This document shows, piece by piece, positions 27,854-38,975 of a DNA stretch of 64,000 bases (within the stretch, counting starts at the first letter, position 1; each line of letters starts with the position of its first letter). The position numbers and the translations under genes are program-made. The stretch is taken from NCBI GenBank assembly GCA_021234155.1, contig JAJEKV010000013.1, forward strand, positions 6,080,187 through 6,144,186, read 5' to 3'. The notes under the pieces were generated by a model. That model saw only the letters and a program-made list of their open reading frames with translations. It searched no databases and was not told the origin of the DNA. Source of the DNA: Isoetes taiwanensis (lineage: Eukaryota > Streptophyta > Lycopodiopsida > Isoetales > Isoetaceae).

Positions 27854-28556
27854 TATATAACCTTATCGTTTAAGCGGCGAATTCTTGAAAGTTATTTTAA
27901 ACTTAAATCCATTGATGCCAAAAATACATGAAAATCAAACTATTGATGACGTAACATGTATCTTCAATAACAAGGAGAAAACCTAGGGGCTCGCCGCATC
28001 GTTAGCTGTATGTAATCCGCCCTCCCAGCTCCTTGGTAAATGGTAGGATATGTAGATCAAAATCAAGACATAGCCCTAGGAAGTACCATTAAAGATATCT
28101 TGTATGATCAAAAGGTGCCTTTGATCATATCCTCATTTTAGCTCGGTACAGATCTGATGGGTCATGTTGGATATTTTGGGAAGCAGATAAGCAAATCGCA
28201 ATTCAAGCCAACAACATGCATATCGCAGCCGTAGTGGTTAAAAGATCTAATGCGACGTTGGAATGAAGTATTGCTTCGAAAGTCGCCAATCGGCAGACAT
28301 GGGCGCCTAAAAAATTTCTTGTGTGATTACTTGTGTAATGACGTTAAATTGCCCTTCATCGTACCTTCACAGACTCCAAAATGAAGTCTAGGTTTGTGTT
28401 GCAAAGTGAACGCAATAACACAAAATTGCAGCGTGGTCCCGCTTAGCCGTAAGGCAAGCAACGCACCTAAGGAAACCCGATGCGATGGCAAATCTCGCCA
28501 TCATCTCTATGCTCAGACGTCCGAAGGAATCACCCGATGAATACAGCTAGATCCAG
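27854..28556. repeat. composite repeat block, copy 1
   Basis: This ~0.7-kb block is homologous to 31670-32304. Shared landmarks in the same order are TATAACCTTATCGT, an AACCTAGGG-like stretch, CCTTTGATCATATCCTCATT or a close variant, GCAATTCAAGCCAACAACATG, and CTTCATCGTACCTTCA. Both blocks run straight into a copy of the R repeat. It is non-coding and its family is unknown. Confidence 0.75.
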
Positions 28557-28813
28557 TAGCATGAGGAATTCAAGCATTTTCTAATAGTTTCAGAATCACA
28601 AATAGAAGCTGAAGTGCGCTGAAACTTCCTAAAAAACCATGCCCACAAAGCCCAAAAATCCAATCCTTAAAAAAAGTTGTCAAATTATCTATTGCAAACC
28701 TTATCTCATGCATTATGTATCTTCTATGTGGTTGACGCTGTTACATGCATGTTTATGGGTCTATTTGTATATTTTATTTGTGGCCCCTGATGTGAGCAAT
28801 ATTTCATGTTTTA
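28557..28813. repeat. R repeat, copy 1
   Basis: First of at least five copies of a ~0.25-kb unit (others near 30344-30623, 32305-32548, 32549-32770 and 32771-33055). Its landmarks are AATCACAAATAGAAGCT, TCTATTGCAAACCTTATC, TGCATTATGTATGTTCTATG-like, GTTTTATTTGTGGCCCC and GATGTGAG..AATATTTC. It is AT-rich and non-coding. This copy is cut off at 28813 by the insert that follows. Confidence 0.8.
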
Positions 28814-30343
28814 ATTTTTATATGTTGGATGTTAATGGTTTGTGTTGCAAAAATTTAATTTAAAAGTGTTTTATGTAATGGTTTGTGTTGTCTAACATTT
28901 GTTTTTGCCCCTTCGGGGCCTTGGAGATGGACAACATAACAACAAAAAATGATATATAGCAATTGTGGAGCCTCAAAAAAGGTCAACAGGTTATTAAAGT
29001 AATTTAGAAGAGTTATCAATGGAATAAAGAACATTTGTTAAGAAGATGACCGTTAAGTCATGTCATGGGGATTGAACCCAGCATATCCTTGTGCTTTATT
29101 TTAACACTAACAACTTTGAATCAAACAATTTAATCTTAATGACATGAAGTTTCAATAGTGCAAATGTGTTTTGCTTTAGCATTAAGGCCTTTGAGTCCAA
29201 CCATTTAAACTCAATGAACGTGAAGCTACATAAAACTAAGCATTTGCTTGATTATAAGAATTTAATTTGAAACAGCTTTAAGCAAAGTGTGAACCTGCTC
29301 ATTGCAACATGCCAAATTATATATGTTTCAAGCTTTCTTGCCAATTCTAGTCCCTAAACATTAGGCGCCAAATGATAAGTCATGACTAAGATCCAAATGC
29401 TAGATGCATTAGTGAAAGGACGTAAAATAAAGAGGCACAAACAAAATAGAATTCAAAAAAAAAAAAAAACTAGAATTCATTTGAGGCTTTCTATCAATTG
29501 TAGCTTTTGAATTTGATCACAATAAAACAAATAGAACATAAGTAAAAGTTACCATAAAGATAGAGCAGATTGATCCCATTATTCTGAAAGTCATAAAGTT
29601 TGCAACACCCATACACAAATATTTTTCAACTGGAATTTAACAGCAGCCTTTGGCCTCCATGGATTCTTGTAGTGAGAAACCAAAATGGGAAACTTTTCTG
29701 CTTGTTAGCACAAGGATCTAGAAGCCTTGGAATTTGCTTAATAACTGCCTCAAAATCTAAAAATACATGGTAATTTTTTGCAAGCTTCATTCGGAATGAG
29801 CCATAAAACAATATCCAATAGCTAATCCTCAGATAATCACCGGTAGGATGTGAAAGCCTACCAAACCCGGCCGAAAAATTGCTGTTTTAGTCATAAATAA
29901 CTTAACCAAACGTATCCATATCACACACTATCAAAAAGATCTCGGAGAGAGCTTTCCAACCCAATAAAAATCATCTCAAACAGAGCTCTGGATCAAAAGT
30001 TACGATAAGAAATGTGTTGCCGGCGGGGAAACTGCACTACATGTGCCCGGGCTTTTGTTGTGAGCCATTGGTTGTTGACCATTGAAAAAAAAAAGGCTAA
30101 AATCAATGGCCCTTCATGTGCCCATTATGCACCACACGCACAAAAAAAGGGCTTTTGTTGTGAGCCATTGGTTGTTGACCATTGAAAAAAAAAAGGCTAA
30201 AACCAATGGCTCAGAAATGGTGCACTCTCTAGATGTACGCATTAGTACATCCATTTAAATACATCACGAAATCATAGGAAAACCTTAGTGAAAAGCGTAC
30301 AAAAACACAAAGAAAACCCCCTGTTATTGTGCTAGATATTCAA
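28814..30343. mobile_element. dispersed repeat insert X, related to the insert at 46372-47980
   Basis: It interrupts the R repeat array. From TTTTTATATGTTGGATG onward it matches 46995-48002 in order: the GTAGCTTTTGAATTT stretch, TTTCAACTGGAATTTAACAG, the GTTGCCGGCGGGGAAACTGC stretch, the tandem GTGAGCCATTGGTTGTTGAC units, and AGAAAACCCCCTGTTATT. Relative to the other copy it lacks about 0.6 kb at the left and carries an additional ~0.55-kb segment (~28905-29475) that ends in a run of A's. I find no reading frame with a known motif. It ends on the sequence that forms a flanking duplication at the other locus. Confidence 0.7.
30040..30190. repeat. short tandem units inside insert X
   Basis: The unit GGGCTTTTGTTGTGAGCC, followed by ATTGGTTGTTGACCATT and an A-run, appears twice, with CATTATGCACCACACGCAC between. 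The related insert at 47600-47850 has four such units, so the copy number varies between loci. Confidence 0.75.
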
Positions 30344-30623
30344 AATCACAAATAGAAGCTCAAGTGTGCTAAAACTTTCTAAAAAAAAACCATGTCCACA
30401 AAGCCCAAAAAAACCAATGTTTAAAAAAGGTTGGCAAATCGTCTATTGCAAACCTTATCTCATGCATTATGTATGTTCTATGTTATTGTTGACATTGTTA
30501 TATGCATGTTTATGGGTCTATTTGTATGTTTTATTTGTGGCCCCTAATGTGAGGAATATTTCATGTTTTAAGCATGAGGAATTCAAGTATTCTCTAGTAG
30601 TTTTAGAATCACAAATAGAAACT
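30344..30623. repeat. R repeat, copy 2
   Basis: It begins at AAAATCACAAATAGAAGCTC and carries the same landmarks as copy 1. It ends with a second AATCACAAATAGAAAC directly abutting the antisense 18S rRNA fragment. The same R-to-18S junction is found near 33045-33056, so R and 18S belong to one composite unit. Confidence 0.75.
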
Positions 30624-31350
30624 CCCCCAAGATCCATCTACGAGCTTTTGAACTGCGAGAACTTAAACATATGCTATTGGAGCTAGAATTACCGCGGCTG
30701 CTAGCACTGGACTTGCCCTCCAATGGATCCTCGTTAAGGGATTTAGATTGTACTCATTCCAATTACCAAACATGTAGAAGCCGAATATTGTTATTTATTG
30801 TCACTACCTCCCCGTATCAAGATTGGGTAATTTGCGCGCTTGCTGCCTTCCTTAGATGTGGTAGGCATCTCTCATGCTTCCCTCTCAGTAATCGAACCCT
30901 AATTCTCTGAGTTCTGAGTAGAGCATTGAACGTCATTCGGGCTTCTCAGGGCCTAGCTAGTTTGTCGGGTTCATTTATTACTCCTCTTACCACATCGAAC
31001 CCTAATTCTCCATCACTCGTCACCACCATGGTCGGCCACTATCCCACCATCAAAAGTTGAATGGGAAGAAATTTGAATGATTACCGGCGCTAAGGTCGTG
31101 CGATTCGACTACTTATCATGAGTCACAGCATGAGCAGGCAAGCCTGCATCGCCCTTTTATCCAATAAATGCATCCTTTCCATGGGTCGGGACATGGTACA
31201 CGCTAGAATTACTACGGTTATCTGCGTAGTAAGATACCATCAAATAAATTATAACTGATTTAATGAGCAACTCGCAGTTTCACAGAACAAGGTAGCTTAT
31301 AGTTACACATGAATGGTTAGCACAAAGGCATGGATTAAAGCTTGCCATCA
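30624..31350 (-). pseudogene. fragment of nuclear 18S rRNA (5' third), antisense, with an 86-bp insertion
   Basis: Read on the minus strand this is the first ~650 nt of plant 18S rRNA. Recognisable reverse-strand landmarks are CCAAGATCC..CTACGAGC, GGAGCTAGAATTACCGCGGC, CCTCCAATGGATCCTCGTTA, TTGTCACTACCTCCCCGTAT, the CACCACCATGGT stretch, CTAGAATTACTACGGTTATC and ATAACTGATTTAATGAGC. Many substitutions and indels show that it is not functional. An 86-bp segment (30908-30993) splits it and is flanked by a 17-bp direct repeat of 18S sequence. Confidence 0.92.
30908..30993. repeat. 86-bp insert in the 18S fragment with 17-bp flanking duplication
   Basis: The 18S sequence ATCGAACCCTAATTCTC occurs on both sides (30891-30907 and 30994-31010), and the 86 bases between are foreign to 18S. 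The right part of the insert (GGGTTCAT, then ACTCCTCTTACCAC) recurs twice at ~39440-39540. So it belongs to a small local repeat family. Confidence 0.75.
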
Positions 31351-31669
31351 TTTTTACTTTCTTACAGTTTTCAATTGTCCAGATGTTCTATGTTTCCCTG
31401 TAATGAACATTTTTGAGGGCCTCTTCAATGAGGTATTGAAGGTTGAAAATGCATGATAATGTCATTGGAAAGTTCGGGGCTTCAACTTTTAGGCGGATGC
31501 AACAACAAATAGACCTATAAAAAATGCATATAACAATGTCATCAATAACATAGAACATATACAATGCATGAGATAAGGTCTATTTTGCATCTTTTATTTC
31601 TGGCCTTTGATGTGAGAAATATTTCCTAGCTCAATTTTATAGAGCGCATAATCGTCTAGAAATATTTTC
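31351..31669. other. spacer with a partial R-like segment
   Basis: Most of it is anonymous. At ~31555-31627 a stretch containing GCATGAGATAAGG, TTTTATTTCTGGCC and GATGTGAGAAATATTTCC resembles the 3' half of the R repeat. This suggests the repeat series began earlier than the second block. Confidence 0.45.
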
Positions 31670-32304
31670 CTATAACCTTATCGTAATTTACAGTGAAACC
31701 TAGGGCTCTGTGGCCCTAGCAAGATCGCAAATCCTCAGGGCAAAATCCGGCCCTTGCCCTAGGTAAATCTAGATGCAGCTGATCAAAATCCTCACTTAGC
31801 CCTCTGGAAATATTAGAGGAAATTTACTCTGGGAAAGAGTATTTTATGGACAAAAGGCTCTATGCCTTTGATTATATCCTCATTTTAGCTTGGTACAAAA
31901 CTAATGCGTCTTGTTGGATCGCAATTCAAGCCAACAACATGCATATTGTAGTTGTAGTGGTTGTAGTAACAAATGCAGGACAGTGAAACGAAGTGCTTGG
32001 CTTCGAAGGTCATCGCACTGCAGGACATGTGCAGTCCAAACAAAACTTGTTGTGTGATTCCTTTTGTACTAACGTTAACCCGCCCTTCATCGTACCTTCA
32101 TGGACTCCAAAGTGAAGTTTAAGTTTGCGTTGCAAAGTGAACACAATAACAGAACACAAAAATGTAGCAAGGGCTTGCTGAACAATGTAGCAAACGCACC
32201 CAAGGCAAACCCAGATGCAGCAGATAGCAAATCCGGCCGTCATCTCCACGCCCTGCACAAAACCCGAGGGAATAAATCACCCGGCCAATACAGCTAGATC
32301 CGAT
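31670..32304. repeat. composite repeat block, copy 2
   Basis: Homologous to 27854-28556, with the same landmarks in the same order and several small indels. It leads directly into three R repeats and then the second 18S fragment. The block-R-18S order is therefore duplicated, which argues for segmental duplication of a composite unit. Confidence 0.75.
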
Positions 32305-33055
32305 AGCATAAGGAGTTCAAGCATTCTCTAATAGTTTCAGAATCACAAATAGAAGCTCAAGTGCGTTGAAACTTCCTGAAAAATCCCATGTCCATAAAAT
32401 CCAAAAAACCCAACTTTTAGAAAAAGTTGGCAAATTGTCTATTGCAAACTTCGTCCCCTGCATTAGATATGTTTTATGTTATTGTTGACATTGTTATATT
32501 GCGTGTTTGGTTTGTTTTATTTGTGGCCCCCGATATGAGAAATATTTTCTCTTAGAATCACAAATAGAAGCCCACGTGCGTTGAAACTTCCTAAAAAAGC
32601 CCATGCCCATAAAATCCCAAAAACCCAACTTTTAGAAAAAGTTGGCAAATCGTCTATTGCAAACTTTATCTCCTGCATTATATATGTTTTATGTTATTGT
32701 TGACATTGTTATATTGCATGTTTGGTTTGTTTTATTTGTGGCCCCCGATATGAGAAATATTTTCTCTTTTAAGCATGAGAATTCAAGTATTCTCTAATAG
32801 TTTCAGAATCACAAATAGAAGCTCGAGTGCACTGAAACTTCCTAAAAAAACCATGTCCACAAAACCCAAAAAAACCAACCTTAAAAAAGTTAGCAAATTA
32901 TCTATTGCAAACCTTATCGCATGCATTATGTATGTTCTATGTTATTGTTGACATTGTTATATGCATGTTTATGGGTTTATTTGTATGTTTTATTTGTGGC
33001 CCCTGATGTGAAGAATTCAAGCATTCTCTAATAGTTTTAGAATCACAAATAGGAG
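32305..33055. repeat. three tandem R repeats (copies 3-5)
   Basis: Copies start near 32305, 32549 and 32771, each opening with AGAATCACAAATAGAAGC and carrying GTCTATTGCAAAC and TTTTATTTGTGGCCCC. Copies 3 and 4 share an AACTTTTAGAAAAAGTTGGC variant, so they arose from each other. Copy 5 is closer to copy 2. After copy 5, a further TTTTAGAATCACAAATAGGA precedes 18S sequence. Confidence 0.85.
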
Positions 33056-33339
33056 CCCATTCTGAGATCCAACTATGAGCCTTTTAACTGCAGCAACTTA
33101 AATATACGCTGCTGGAGCTGGAATTACTGCAGCTGCTGGCACCAGACTTTCCCTCCAATGGATCCTCGTTAAGGGTTTAGATTGTACTCATTTCAATTAC
33201 CAGGCCTGTAGAAGCCCAGTATTGTTATTCATTGTCACTACCTCCCAGTATCGGGATTGGGTAATTTGCACGCCTACTACCTTCCTTGGATGTGGTAGCC
33301 ATCTCTCAGGCTCCCTTTCTGGAATGGAACCCTAATTTT
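33056..33339 (-). pseudogene. second antisense 18S rRNA fragment
   Basis: On the minus strand this matches the same part of 18S as the left half of the first fragment: GAGATCCAACTATGAGC, GGAGCTGGAATTACTGCAGC, CCTCCAATGGATCCTCGTTA, CACTACCTCCCAGTATCGGG and TTGGATGTGGTAGCCATCTC. It stops at GGAACCCTAATTTT, exactly where the first fragment carries its insertion, and is joined there to U6 sequence. Confidence 0.92.
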
Positions 33340-33341
33340 GA

Positions 33342-33373
<32 letters not shown>

Positions 33374-33401
33374 AGCCCCTGCGCAAGGATGACACGCATA
33401 A
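33339..33401 (+). pseudogene. U6 snRNA fragment, left part (split by the L1 insertion)
   Basis: From TGATAAAATTGGAACGATAC to GGATGACACGCATAA this is the conserved central body of spliceosomal U6, including ACAGAGA and AGC. There is one visible change, CATAGCCCC where CATGGCCCC is usual. The 5' stem-loop and the U6 promoter are absent, so it is a retroposed or recombined fragment. It continues at 39203-39220 after the inserted L1. Confidence 0.9.
33387..33401. repeat. left target-site duplication of the L1 insertion
   Basis: GGATGACACGCATAA occurs here and again at 39203-39217, directly after the poly(A) of the element. The 15-bp length fits LINE target-primed reverse transcription. Confidence 0.92.
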
Positions 33402-35520
33402 TGATCATGTTTGGGTCTCCCATAGTGGTTGATAAGCTGGTGGAGCGGGGAGTAGATCCTTTATGGGGCACTATCTTTTGTATCAGGTATACACTCCTGA
33501 CTTTTTGCCTAGCAAGACTAGTGCACTTCGGATGCCATGCTGGTTTGCCTTGGAAGATTTTTCTATCGAGTTGCAAGTTCTAGAGTTCATGATGGCTATT
33601 GCTAGTGGCTTGGGTCTCCATCTTGCGCATTCTATTGTGAATGGTCCTCAGATTTTGTGTCTCTTCCAACCGATGCATCTCTCCCAAAAAATCTATTGTG
33701 GTCAAAAGTGGTCCACCGCTCTTCAAATATGGTTTGTCGCTACGAATGGTCCCGAAGCTTGCGACATGTTTTTCGATGTCGAGGCATTCTCTAGTTTTCG
33801 TGATTAGAAGAACACCTCCTTTGCTCCCGCAGAAAGATCCGCCGCCCATGGCCAAGGTTCCATCTTCCTTTGATCCTCTACAATCTTGGCAGCTTGGTTC
33901 TAGCCACCGCTTCGCCTCCCTGTGGTCTATTCCTCGCCTCTTTCTCCCTCTCCTCACTCCTCCTCAAGGTCCCAAGTTGCTCTTCTTGATGAGCAGCGCG
34001 GAGAGGTTTGCAAATATAGCTCGCAAATAGGAACGACCGAAGCATCTCGAGGTGAGTGGTCCATCCCTCATATGAAGAGAGTTGCCCGTCTGAGAAACAC
34101 TATTGCACCACAATCTCTTCCCCGTTGAGTGCTACTCCCACCTGAATCGCCAGAAGCATACCATTGTTACAACCCTTCTTGCATCATCCGGATCGACTGG
34201 CCGACAGTGGAAGTATCATCCGCTAATAGTGACTCCATGGATTTGGAACATCGCCACCGTGCCCCCCCGCATTATGAAGCCGGGTTTCCTCGAATGTTCG
34301 AGGTGTTGCTTCCTCCCCAATGAAAAGGAGGAGCACTTTCCATAGCTCTTGCTAGGTTGAATTCAGATTTCTATTGTTCACAAGAGCACACGCAAAAAAA
34401 GAGGACGCGGCAAAAGGTAGCTTATGTGGTCGGTAGAGGAAATATAACGCCTTGGTGGTGCAGCAGACGCAAAAGCAGGGTCCTTACAAAGATGGAGACA
34501 TGATATAGCAAGCCACATTCACCATGCCGATGATTTGGTCGCCGGATCATTATCAAGTGGTTTGATAAGGGACAAGAGTGGGGACTAGTGAATGTATATG
34601 CGCATAATAGACCTCATCGAGAGGTGCACGGGTCGCTTTGAGATCCAAACTAGTTCGACCGGGGCTCACGCTGTATGGTTGTTGATGGGTGACTTCAATA
34701 TGGTGGAGTTGGAAGTTGATCGGCGGCAGAGGATCGTAAGTCATCCAAGGCTTTGAACGTGAACAATGGCAACCGCTTTTGATGCATGACCGCGGATTTG
34801 GTAGAGGTGGATGGCGATGGAACCTTCACTTGGTGCAATGGATGGCTTGGAGCTGGTAGAGCATATGCATGTCATGCCGTGGGGATATTATAATGCATTG
34901 GCAGCTACATATTTGCATAATTTCTCTCGCCAAAACATGCTTTGATAAACTCTATTTCAGATCACAACCGCATTATTTCTTTGTTCTCGTGGATGGGGCG
35001 ATAGCGTGACCAAGACTTATTTCAAGTTAAACACTTCATACTTGAAGGATGAGGAGTTTAAAGATGGATGCAAGCAAGCCCGGTCCCTCGTGATTTGTGA
35101 GAAGGAAAGGAATGACTGGATTGTTGATGTTCTAGTCGCCGCGGAAGTCCTTTTGCTAAGAATTGGGGTCGCCGAAGTTGCCGCTAATCGAGGGATTTTG
35201 ATTGCTCTGCATCAACAATTAGTGGTTTGCGTGTGTCTGTAACATCGATGCCCAAGAGGGAGAAGCGATTTTTGGCAAAGATTAGACGATGGAGGTCGAA
35301 AGCAAGTTCATGGGTTTGCAATGGTTCAAAGAGGGGATCGCTGTACGCTTCTTTTTAGAGTCGCAAAAACCGGAGACAAGCTTCTGATGATGGTGTCTCT
35401 TCAAGTTCAAGGTGGGTCTCTCATCTCTCGATCCCAAAGAACTTAAGTTCTTTCGCGGTGATGGCCACTTTTCTTCCTTTTTTTTTTGCTCGCCGCCTTC
35501 CCTTCCAATCAGATTTTCGT

Positions 35521-37192
35521 GAGGCATTACCGGCAAAGATACATATTATATCCGAGGAACAAAGAGCTACTCTAGAAGCAGAGATTACGGTGAATGATTT
35601 AGCATATGCTACCTTCCTTTGAAGAAAGGAAAGTGTCCCCAAGTTGATGGTATTCCTATGGAGTTCTTTTTCAGAGTTATGGGATTGGGTTAGCGATGAT
35701 GTGTATGACGCTGCTTCGTGATTTCAAGAGGCAAAGGCATCTAGACTAAATTTTAACTCGGCTACATTTTCTAATTCCCAAGTGTAAGGAACCTTCAACA
35801 ATTTCGGATCGGCGCTCTATCACCTTACTATCTTTCAGGTAATAAGTTTTTGCCAAAGCTTGCACAAAAGCTTCTGGATATTTTGCTGATTCCATATCCT
35901 CTATACAAATGTGATTTTCGCCACGACGATGCATATTAAACAATGTAGCCGGGCCGCCTATGAAGGTATTTATCGGGCTCAACTTGTGGCCATGAAATTG
36001 TATATTTGAAGTCGGACTTTGTAAAAGCATATGACAAGTTGTCGACCGGGCCTTCTTAGAGAAATGTATCTTACGCTTTGGTTTTGGTGCACAATTCACA
36101 ACCGATGTCATGAGGCTTCATTATTCTACTCGCTTCTTATATTCTCTTCCAAGGGGAACCTTCAAAGATTCTTTCGTGTGGGTCGGTATCCGCCGTGGCT
36201 CCCCCATTAGCTCCATTGTTATTTACAGCCAGGCGCAGGTCCTTGTCCGTGTCTTCTTACCGCATCGTGAGGGAATCTTGCATGGACTTCCTATGAACAA
36301 TGGATCGTAGGGAGATCCTCAGAATCAATATGTGGATGACACTTTCCTTTTTCTCGAGGCATTACCGCAAAGATACATATATCCGAGGAACAAATAGCTA
36401 CTCTAGAAGCGTAGATTTTTGGTGAATGATTTAGCAGATGCTACCTTCCTTTGAAGAAAGGAAAGTGTCCCAAGTTGGTGGTATTTCTATGGAGTTCTTT
36501 TCGTGAGTTATGGGATTGGGTTAGCTGATGATGTATATGACGCCAAGCTTCGTGATTTCAAGAGGCAAAGGCATCTAGACAAAATTTTAACTCGGCTACA
36601 TTTCTCTTATTCCCAAGTGTAAGGAACCTTCAACAATTTAGACCGGCCTCTATCACCTTACTATCTTATGTGTACAAGGTTTTTGCCAAAGCTTGCACAA
36701 AAGCTTTCGGATATTCTTGTTGATTCCTTATCCTCTATATAGTCGATTTCTCCCACGACGATGCATATTAAACAATGTAGTCGCCGCCTATGAAGGTATT
36801 TATCGGGCTCGACTTTCGTGGCCATGAAATTGTATATTTGAAGTCGGACTTTGCAAAAGCATATGACAATGTCGACCGGCCTTCTTAGAGAAATGTATCT
36901 TACGCTTTGGTTTTGGTGCACAATTCACAGCTTGATGTCATGAGGCTTCATTATTCTACTCGCTTTTTATATTCTCTTCCAAGGGGAACCCTCAAAGATT
37001 CTTTTTCGTGTGGGTCGTGGCATCCGCCGTGGCCCCCATTAGCTCCATTGTTATTTACATTTGTGGCAGAGGTCCTTGTCCGTGTCTTCTCTTACCGCAC
37101 GTGAGGGAATCTTGCATGGACTTCCTATGAACAATGGGTCGAGGGAGATCCTCAGAATCAATATGTGGATGACACTTTCCTTTTTCTCGAGG
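35521..37192 (+). repeat. 835-bp tandem duplication inside the L1 RT domain
   Basis: Copy 1 is 35521-36355 and copy 2 is 36356-37192. Both begin GAGGCATTACC and end at GATGACACTTTCC then TTTTTCTCGAGG. Each has its own YVDD motif (36329-36340 and 37162-37173). The junction shows a short overlap at GAGG, consistent with unequal exchange or replication slippage after insertion. The second copy runs on into the rest of the element. The duplication alone would make the RT non-functional. Confidence 0.88.
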
Positions 37193-37613
37193 GGCGATGA
37201 GCAAAATTTGCGTAATGCTATTTCCTTTGTTGGATTCTTTTTCCCTAGCATCCGGTATTTTGTGGTTGGGCGTATGCACAAAGACTATGGGCATTGACTC
37301 CCCGCCCACTATGTGTAACCCGCCATCCATGAAAGATCCTTCCCATGGTAAAGCAACCAAACTTCTTAGTATCCCCAGAGGTGTTCATATCTCATCAAGA
37401 GAGGCGTGGAAAGCAATGATTAAGGGCTTGGAAAAGCACCTTTTCTCGGTGATCCACAAATTGAAGTTTTTACATGGCGTGATCTAATCGCTGTGGCTAA
37501 ATCAGCTTTTAAGCAAAGACCCATGTGTATATGGCTTCATTCATGTTGGCTCCACAATCAAAGGTACAACTTCTCGCCATGGTTGTCGAACTTCATCCGG
37601 GGAATAGAGGAGG

Positions 37614-37849
37614 CCCGGGATATCACTTAGTGTATAAGGGATACTTATATGCAGGAAGGGGTCATAAAAACCCTTCAGATAATGCTTTTTTAAGGTCTAA
37701 AAACCCCTTCCGTATGAAATACATCACTAGAGATTGAATTTTTGTTGTCTAAAGAACCCTTCCCAGCACGTGATTCAGACGCTTCAAAGTTAAAACCCCT
37801 TATCGCCCACTCACATGGTATATACGGCCCACACTATGTGAATCCCCCG
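37614..37849. mobile_element. 236-bp MITE-like TIR element with 8-bp TSD, inside the L1
   Basis: It sits in the post-RT part of the L1. AGAGGAGG flanks it at 37606-37613 and 37850-37857. The left end CCCGGGATATCACTTAGTGT matches the reverse-strand right end CGGGGGATTCACATAGTGT. Both ends also carry an AAGGGGT.ATAAAA-like inner block. An 8-bp TSD suits the hAT group. There is no coding capacity. Removing it rejoins the flanking L1 frame (FIRGIEE to GGSAAKAA), which supports the boundaries. Confidence 0.75.
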
Positions 37850-38325
37850 AGAGGAGGGTCGGCCGCCAAAGCCGCTTTGGGAAAGTGCATGTTGCCAAAG
37901 CATTTTGGCGCCTTGAATGATCAATTTTCTTTTTGCAGAGCAAGGTGATGATTTCTAAGTTTATTTGGAGAATTTTGAATAATGTGGATGAGTCCCCGGT
38001 TCCCCGACTTGTTTATCGGCCTTTTGCAAATGTGCATTTTTTTGGGTCTCGATCTCTTAGGCCACTTTTCCCCTGAACTCTATTTTATCCACTGACCGGA
38101 TACCCTAATGCGTCCCCATTTCTTAGAGGATTGCTAGTTGCATGGGAGACTGTACAATCTCTGTTTCATTTTCACCATCTTGCGCACACTAGCACTACTA
38201 CAAATTGTTGGTGGATTCCATTAGACGATGGTCCTCTGGTAGCTTCAGTCTGCCCATTGACGCATCGTCGATGGAGAGCAGCAGATGTGTATATGATATC
38301 GGATTGGTAGAATAATCAAAGGCAG

Positions 38326-38975
38326 TTGCTGACATGGGAAGAGTTTAGAACTAAGTTCCTCCTTTTAAGGTGGGATCGAGCTATTTGGCAGAAGGTGTCT
38401 TCAATTCTTCCTCCAGTAGCACAAGTGGATGACCCCCAGCCTTGGGTAGTTCATGAGCGTGTCAAAGCAAATAAGTTGGTGAATTCCATGTACAAGGTCT
38501 TGCTTGCTGCGGACGTCTTGCCTCCTTTGTCCAAGTGGCCTTTGGTCATTCCTAGGGATCGACAGAAAGCAGTATGGAAATGGCTATGGGATAAACTACT
38601 CCATCCCAAAGTATATGTTTTATGGTGGCAGGTCATTCATCGTTGTTCCGCTGCTAATATTCTCGCGGTACAATGATTTCGGCCCCGAGGTATTCCAGAC
38701 ATTGTCCCTTATGTGCACAGAGGGACGAGACAATTGAGCATTGCTTCTTCCTATGTAGACATGTCAGACATGCTTGGTTGTGGCTTCAAGGCCTCTTTCG
38801 TTACAATTTGAATAGCCAGCAGGTGTTATTAGCAGTCTATCCAAGTAGTTGGGATAATTTGGCAAAAAGGGTGTTTCATTTGGCTTCTGCATGGATCATT
38901 TGGTCCATTTGGAAAAGAAGGAATCTTTTCATATTCAAAGGTCTTGCACAGATCCTTCTTGATGCCCAACAATGA
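38326..38975 (+). pseudogene. L1 ORF2 C-terminal part with zf-RVT-type zinc finger
   Basis: A 116-codon frame at 38326-38676 (with WLWDKLLHPKVYVLWWQ) continues after a frameshift into a 100-codon frame at 38673-38975. The second contains CPLCAQRDETIEHCFFLC, the cysteine/histidine pattern found at the C-terminus of plant L1 reverse transcriptases. This is the best preserved coding part of the element. Confidence 0.85.

Noticed and set aside
29060-29100. tRNA-like T-arm word (GGTTCAATCCCC on the minus strand)
   Set aside because: No acceptor, D or anticodon arm can be folded around it.
30891-30907. Telomere-repeat interpretation of CCCTAA in the junction word
   Set aside because: Only one CCCTAA unit is present, and the whole word is ordinary 18S sequence.
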